A stretch of 64,000 nucleotides of DNA from Amblyomma americanum (taxonomy: Eukaryota > Arthropoda > Arachnida > Ixodida > Ixodidae), in assembly GCF_052857255.1 (NCBI RefSeq), contig NC_135500.1, forward strand, positions 163,654,183-163,718,182. Reading direction: 5' to 3'. The position numbers and the translations under genes are program-made. Within the stretch, counting starts at the first letter, position 1, and every line of letters starts with the position of its first letter. The notes beneath the pieces are model-generated. The model was not told the DNA's origin and made no database searches. It saw only the letters and a program-made list of their open reading frames with translations. Positions 59,989-64,000 of the stretch are shown here, piece by piece.

Positions 59989-60232
59989 GCCGCCGTGGTG
60001 GCTGAGTGGTTATGGCGCTCGGCTGCCGGCCCGAAAGACGCGGGTTCGATCCCGGCCGCGGTGGTCGAATTTTGATGGAGGCAAAATTCTAGAGGCCCGT
60101 GTGCTGTGCCATGTCAGCGCACGTAAAAGAACCCCAGGTGGTCGAAATTTCCGGAGCCCTTCACTACTGCGTCCCTCATAGCCTGAGTCGCTTTGGGACG
60201 TTAAATCCCCCATAGACCATAAACCATAAATC
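59989..60232 (+). mobile_element. tRNA-headed tick SINE, full length
   Basis: All parts are present: the head AGCCGCCGTGGTGGCTGAG, the B box GGGTTCGATCCC, the core with CCCCAGGTGGTCGAAATTTC, and the tail GGGACGTTAAATCCCCCAT with ATAAACC repeats. A possible 6-bp target repeat (TACTCT) lies on each side but is too short to be sure. It is among the least diverged copies here. Confidence 0.9.
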
Positions 60233-60525
60233 ATATTACTCTGGCCTTTCGTTCTTGCTATATGTCCTCCTTCCCAGCCAGCCCACCTTTGAAGCTTTTA
60301 ATTTATTTCACCGGCTTACGCCGGCAGACATATGTACATAATTTTGCTAAGATTGTAAAGTGATTGGCCTCTTGCCATCGGTATAAACGACAAAAGATAG
60401 CTAATCAGAACAGCAATCCAGAAAGGCGCTGCTCTCCTAAGAATGGTACGAACCTAAGAGCAAAGCAGCGAGTCTCTCCTTAAAGAAAAATATACTGCCT
60501 TCTAACTCTACAGATAAGCGAGTAA

Positions 60526-60745
60526 GCTGCCACGGTGGCTCAGTTGTTATAGTGCTCGGCTGCTGACTCTTAGACGCAGGTTCGTTCCCGGCTGACACAG
60601 TCGCATTCCCGTGGAGGCGAAATGCTCGAGACCCATGCAATGTGCTGCGTTAACGCATGCAAAAGAACCACAGGCGGTTGTTCCTCATATTGGGATCTCT
60701 CAAAACCTGAGTAGCTTTGGGACCTTAAGCCTTATAAGCAAGAAA
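60526..60745 (+). mobile_element. Diverged tRNA-headed SINE
   Basis: The head CTGCCACGGTGGCTCAG, the B box GGTTCGTTCCC, the core with AAAAGAACCACAGG and the tail TTTGGGACCTTAAGCC match the family order with many changes. It lies 300 bp from the preceding SINE in the same orientation. No clear target duplication. Confidence 0.82.
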
Positions 60746-63700
60746 CCAACCAGATAGATGCACGGTTTATTTCTCGACTGACGCTTTATAGTCTGCACTG
60801 AAAATCACGGCGCTAGAAGCAAGAAACAGATAAAGATTTACACAATAACAACCTAGTGCCTTTCTTTCTTTTTTGACTGTCGCCTGTGCGCAACGAAGCG
60901 ACGTAACAAGCAGCCTTGAGAATGCGAAGATTATTTACAAACTTTTTTTTCGATCACTCGCATAAAACGTTTCACCGAGCACGCTAGAAGACTCATGCGC
61001 CGAGTTTGAAATCTGCCCCAGACAGTGAAAAGGGAAAGAACTACTTATACTTAGCTGGAGAAGTTATTGAGACTACTGTCGAGACGACTTTGAAAATATA
61101 CAAAGCCAGTTTAGTTTTTACAGGTTGAAGGACATGGCCTATTTGCGTCTTCGTACTGCCTTCAGTTATCTGACTTCCTGGAAGCATTTCTCAGCGTGCT
61201 TCTTATTTCCGCACGCACGAGACGGTTTCTTCTTAAGAGCATCGGAGGCACAATTGGCCTCTCGAAAAAAGCAGGTGAGGGACGCTGCTACAACCGGCTA
61301 TACAGAGCACGTGTAAGAGGATAAAAATAAGAGAGGAATCAAAGCTACGTGTAGGATCATAGTCGATGGAATTCGATCGGTGGTGCTGAAATAAACGCTC
61401 CGTTTCGTAACGTCCGCCTCACTGAGAATTGCGCAAAACACCGAGAACAGAAACCAGAGGAGCCGAATCGAGCGGTTCTCGTATATTATGTTTATGAAAC
61501 GGAAATGGATAGCAAGTCGCGTTATATAATGCAGGCGGAGACAGCTGATACGCACGGAGGCGAGCGGAGCAAGGGAGGAGGTAATTGAGGAAAAAAAGGA
61601 GGGGGGGGGGGGGGGGACGAAGGGAAGGAGGGGATCGGTTGACGATGATCAAGATGGCTGCTGCTGCCGCCGCTGGGGCTGCAACGAATTCGTAGATCGC
61701 CGGCCGAGGTAATTGACGCGGCGAGTGGGAACAACGGAGAGGGAAGAAAAGACGGCTCTGATAAATGATGCCTGAGTCTGGCTCGCGCAGGCCTAGCGAA
61801 ACGGGCGCTGTTGGGTCGCTATGTAGAACGAAAAAAAAAGAAAAAAACAACAGGAAATCGAGGGATCGCGAATCGACCAGAATCGAGCTTCTCTAACCGG
61901 TCCTATAGATGGATAGTCGCCCCAGGACCCCCTGCAAGCAAGCGCACGTGCCGCGGTGGGTACAATGTTCGCCTCCGCGCACCGACGCTGTCCGCCTCGA
62001 CGACACTTGAGCCGCTGGTGTTCGGGTTGCACCGTACGGATGGGATACCGCTCCGGTTATGTGCAATAAGATCGTTTCTGAAAGCATCTTCGACGGGTTC
62101 AATTCATACCTTCTAGAGTGGCGGCATTCACATCACATTCCTGCTTATGGGCGACATTTCACATTTTCTGTAACGAGTGGCAGAACATTCACTGCCACGG
62201 CTCACTGTGGACTGTGTAAAATGGACAAAATTCATAGAAAGGAATCACGATGGAAACTTAGAAGATAAACCGAATTAAGATCAGACACCACGGATCTTGC
62301 AATCGCAAAGAATTTTCTCCCCATTAAACGCCACTTAAAAGAGTAGTTTCATTAATACTTACGGATATGAGTTGCCTGGGTAAATAGGAGCCTAGCTGCT
62401 ATGCATTACAACCGGGAAGCACGCATGCTTACGCATCTGCATTCTGTATAGACACGCTTCATTTCTCTGTGCTCTGCGTCGAGTGCTCTCGGCAGCATCA
62501 AACATGGTACTAAAGTTTGTAATGCACCATAATATTTTTCTTCAGGAAAGATATAACAAAAGGCTTACTATTAACGTATTCACTAATTAACGGATCTGTT
62601 TCTCAGCTTTGAGTACTAAGGTCTTATGAACTACGAAACTGAAATAATTGATCCAAAAACGACAGAAGAACGCCCGAAGAAGCCAACCGTCGAGATCGCT
62701 TATTTGGTAAGAAATTTTGCAGGAAGAAATTATTAACTGTCTATAAGCAATGAATGTCAGAACCCTCTTTTTTTTCGCCACTGTAGTTTACACTTATTAT
62801 TAATCGACATCATTTTACGAATGGCGGGATTGCATGCACATACTTTTTGTGCCCTTTGCAGTTTCAACCACATGGCTTTTTAGTTTATGCCCGTCAAGTG
62901 ATATGTAGAGTGATGGATGACTAGATAATCTATGATAGGATCAGCAATGGGAGATCAAATCAATTCAAGTTTGTACGGATTTTCAGCAAGGCCACTATAG
63001 TGTACGCGGATAAAATAACAACGCTCGTTGGGCCTCATTTCCTTTTCTTTCCGGCACGGCAGAAAAATGTTGAAATGGCATGAATACCAGTAATTGAACT
63101 GGAATGGTTAACAGTGACTGGTACAGGAAAGCATTGATTGTAATTTTCAACTTTATTACTAAAGTGCATAGTCGCACTGAGTATCTGACTTTGCATGTGA
63201 TTAATAATGAGGTGCCGTTAGAGACCGCTTACTGAATGCCAGAAGGTGTTTGTTGAAATTTGATGAAACAGCGTTGCCCTGTGACGCATCGCACAGCTAC
63301 TTATTCCGCACATGGCTTGTGAATAATATCAATGAAGAGAGACAGCAGAGCCCCTACCGCATACACACGCAAAGGCGCCAGGCCCCATCAGCAGCTTTGA
63401 GTCGACATTGGCTTTAAACGTAGTCATACAGTATCGTGGGCCGTTTGCAATTTTCCACACAATGCAGCCCTATGTCCAAAGCCAATTGCTCCCGGGGTGA
63501 TCTAGAAAGCAAAGGTCGAATACAAAGGGTGTCTTAAACGACATGGAAATGTTTTCAAAAGTACATCGCAGGGTATGGTCGCGGCTGAAGAAATGGTTGT
63601 AAGGACGTCGAAGAAGCAAGGAAAACCTTCCTTTCGCCAGCAATCATCATTCGTTTTTACTCAACAGATGGTGAACTGAACTTACGGTGGCAGCCACCGC

Positions 63701-64000
63701 TCCTTCAAAAAGCACGTCCGACAGCGTACATAGCTTGTTGTCAAAATGAAGCAGAAGAGAAATCAAGTTGTGGAGCGCGCCACCGCAAAAAAAAAAATGC
63801 TTCTCCTGCGTCAGCAGACAACCGGAGGGGAACAACAGGCTATCCTAGTACATCAACTATCTTCGGGTGAGATTGCCAACCAGCAACATTTTCCTTATCC
63901 TGATGCGCACTTTCTTTCCCGCTCTTTTCTTTTTTTGCGAAAGCTTCGCTGAATCTCCGAGGCAGGTCGATTCCCGGGCTCACCGTGAAGAAGCAGCCCA
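60746..64000. other. No gene recognised; GC-rich patch at 61.56-62.05 kb
   Basis: The GC-rich patch holds ATGGCTGCTGCTGCCGCCGC (from 61654), a short alanine run that ends in a stop after 13 codons. Everything else is AT-rich with small open frames. Nothing Ig-like was found that could be the Ig1 exon. Confidence 0.5.
61601..61616. repeat. Poly-G run (16)
   Basis: Sixteen G inside a purine-rich stretch (61570-61640). Confidence 0.95.

Noticed and set aside
61654..61700. Start of a poly-alanine protein
   Set aside because: The ATG with six alanines reaches a stop after 13 codons and no good donor precedes the stop.

Overview
This window looks like hard-tick (Ixodidae, probably metastriate) nuclear DNA: AT-leaning, gene-poor and rich in repeats. 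The taxonomic call is inferred from copies of a tRNA-headed SINE of the kind known from ixodid ticks, several families of decayed arthropod-type transposons, and coding exons of a Dscam-type immunoglobulin-superfamily gene. Most open reading frames are chance or repeat-derived; only three segments are convincing host coding sequence.

Host gene: three minus-strand exons, read from high to low coordinate (30785-30949, 23372-23536, 13155-13445), encode the Ig2 and Ig3 domains of a long Dscam homologue. All three are phase 1-1 with plausible splice sites, so they join in frame across introns of about 7.2 and 9.9 kb. Ig1 and everything after Ig3 must lie outside the window or be unrecognised, so much of the window is probably intron. 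No array of alternative Ig2 or Ig3 half-exons, as in insects and crustaceans, is visible. A minus-strand segment at 29313-29545, inside one Dscam intron, looks like a decayed exon with one membrane segment, possibly TM1 of a GPCR.

Mobile DNA: (i) a 2.95-kb hAT-like element (51709-54657) with a perfect 8-bp target duplication and G-rich subterminal repeats at both ends but no recognisable transposase; (ii) a dead mariner (37147-38384); (iii) an RNase-H-bearing I-superfamily-like LINE (41298-44334, minus) whose 3' end runs into a 600-bp GGAA microsatellite; (iv) a CR1/L2-like LINE 3' end (15300-16126) and a small second RNase-H-type LINE fragment near 59.7 kb; (v) a TA-flanked terminal-inverted-repeat element (34893-35745); (vi) two foldback elements (12806-12978 and 56023-56349); (vii) about a dozen SINE copies or fragments.

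Layout: 1-13 kb, mostly unassigned sequence downstream of the Ig3 exon; 13-31 kb, the Dscam exons and introns; 31-48 kb, SINE, TIR element, mariner and LINE; 48-58 kb, microsatellites, hAT element and SINE clusters; 58-64 kb, LINE and SINE remnants plus a GC-rich patch. Five GC-rich islands and one promoter-like site cluster (50.0-50.3 kb) remain unexplained.
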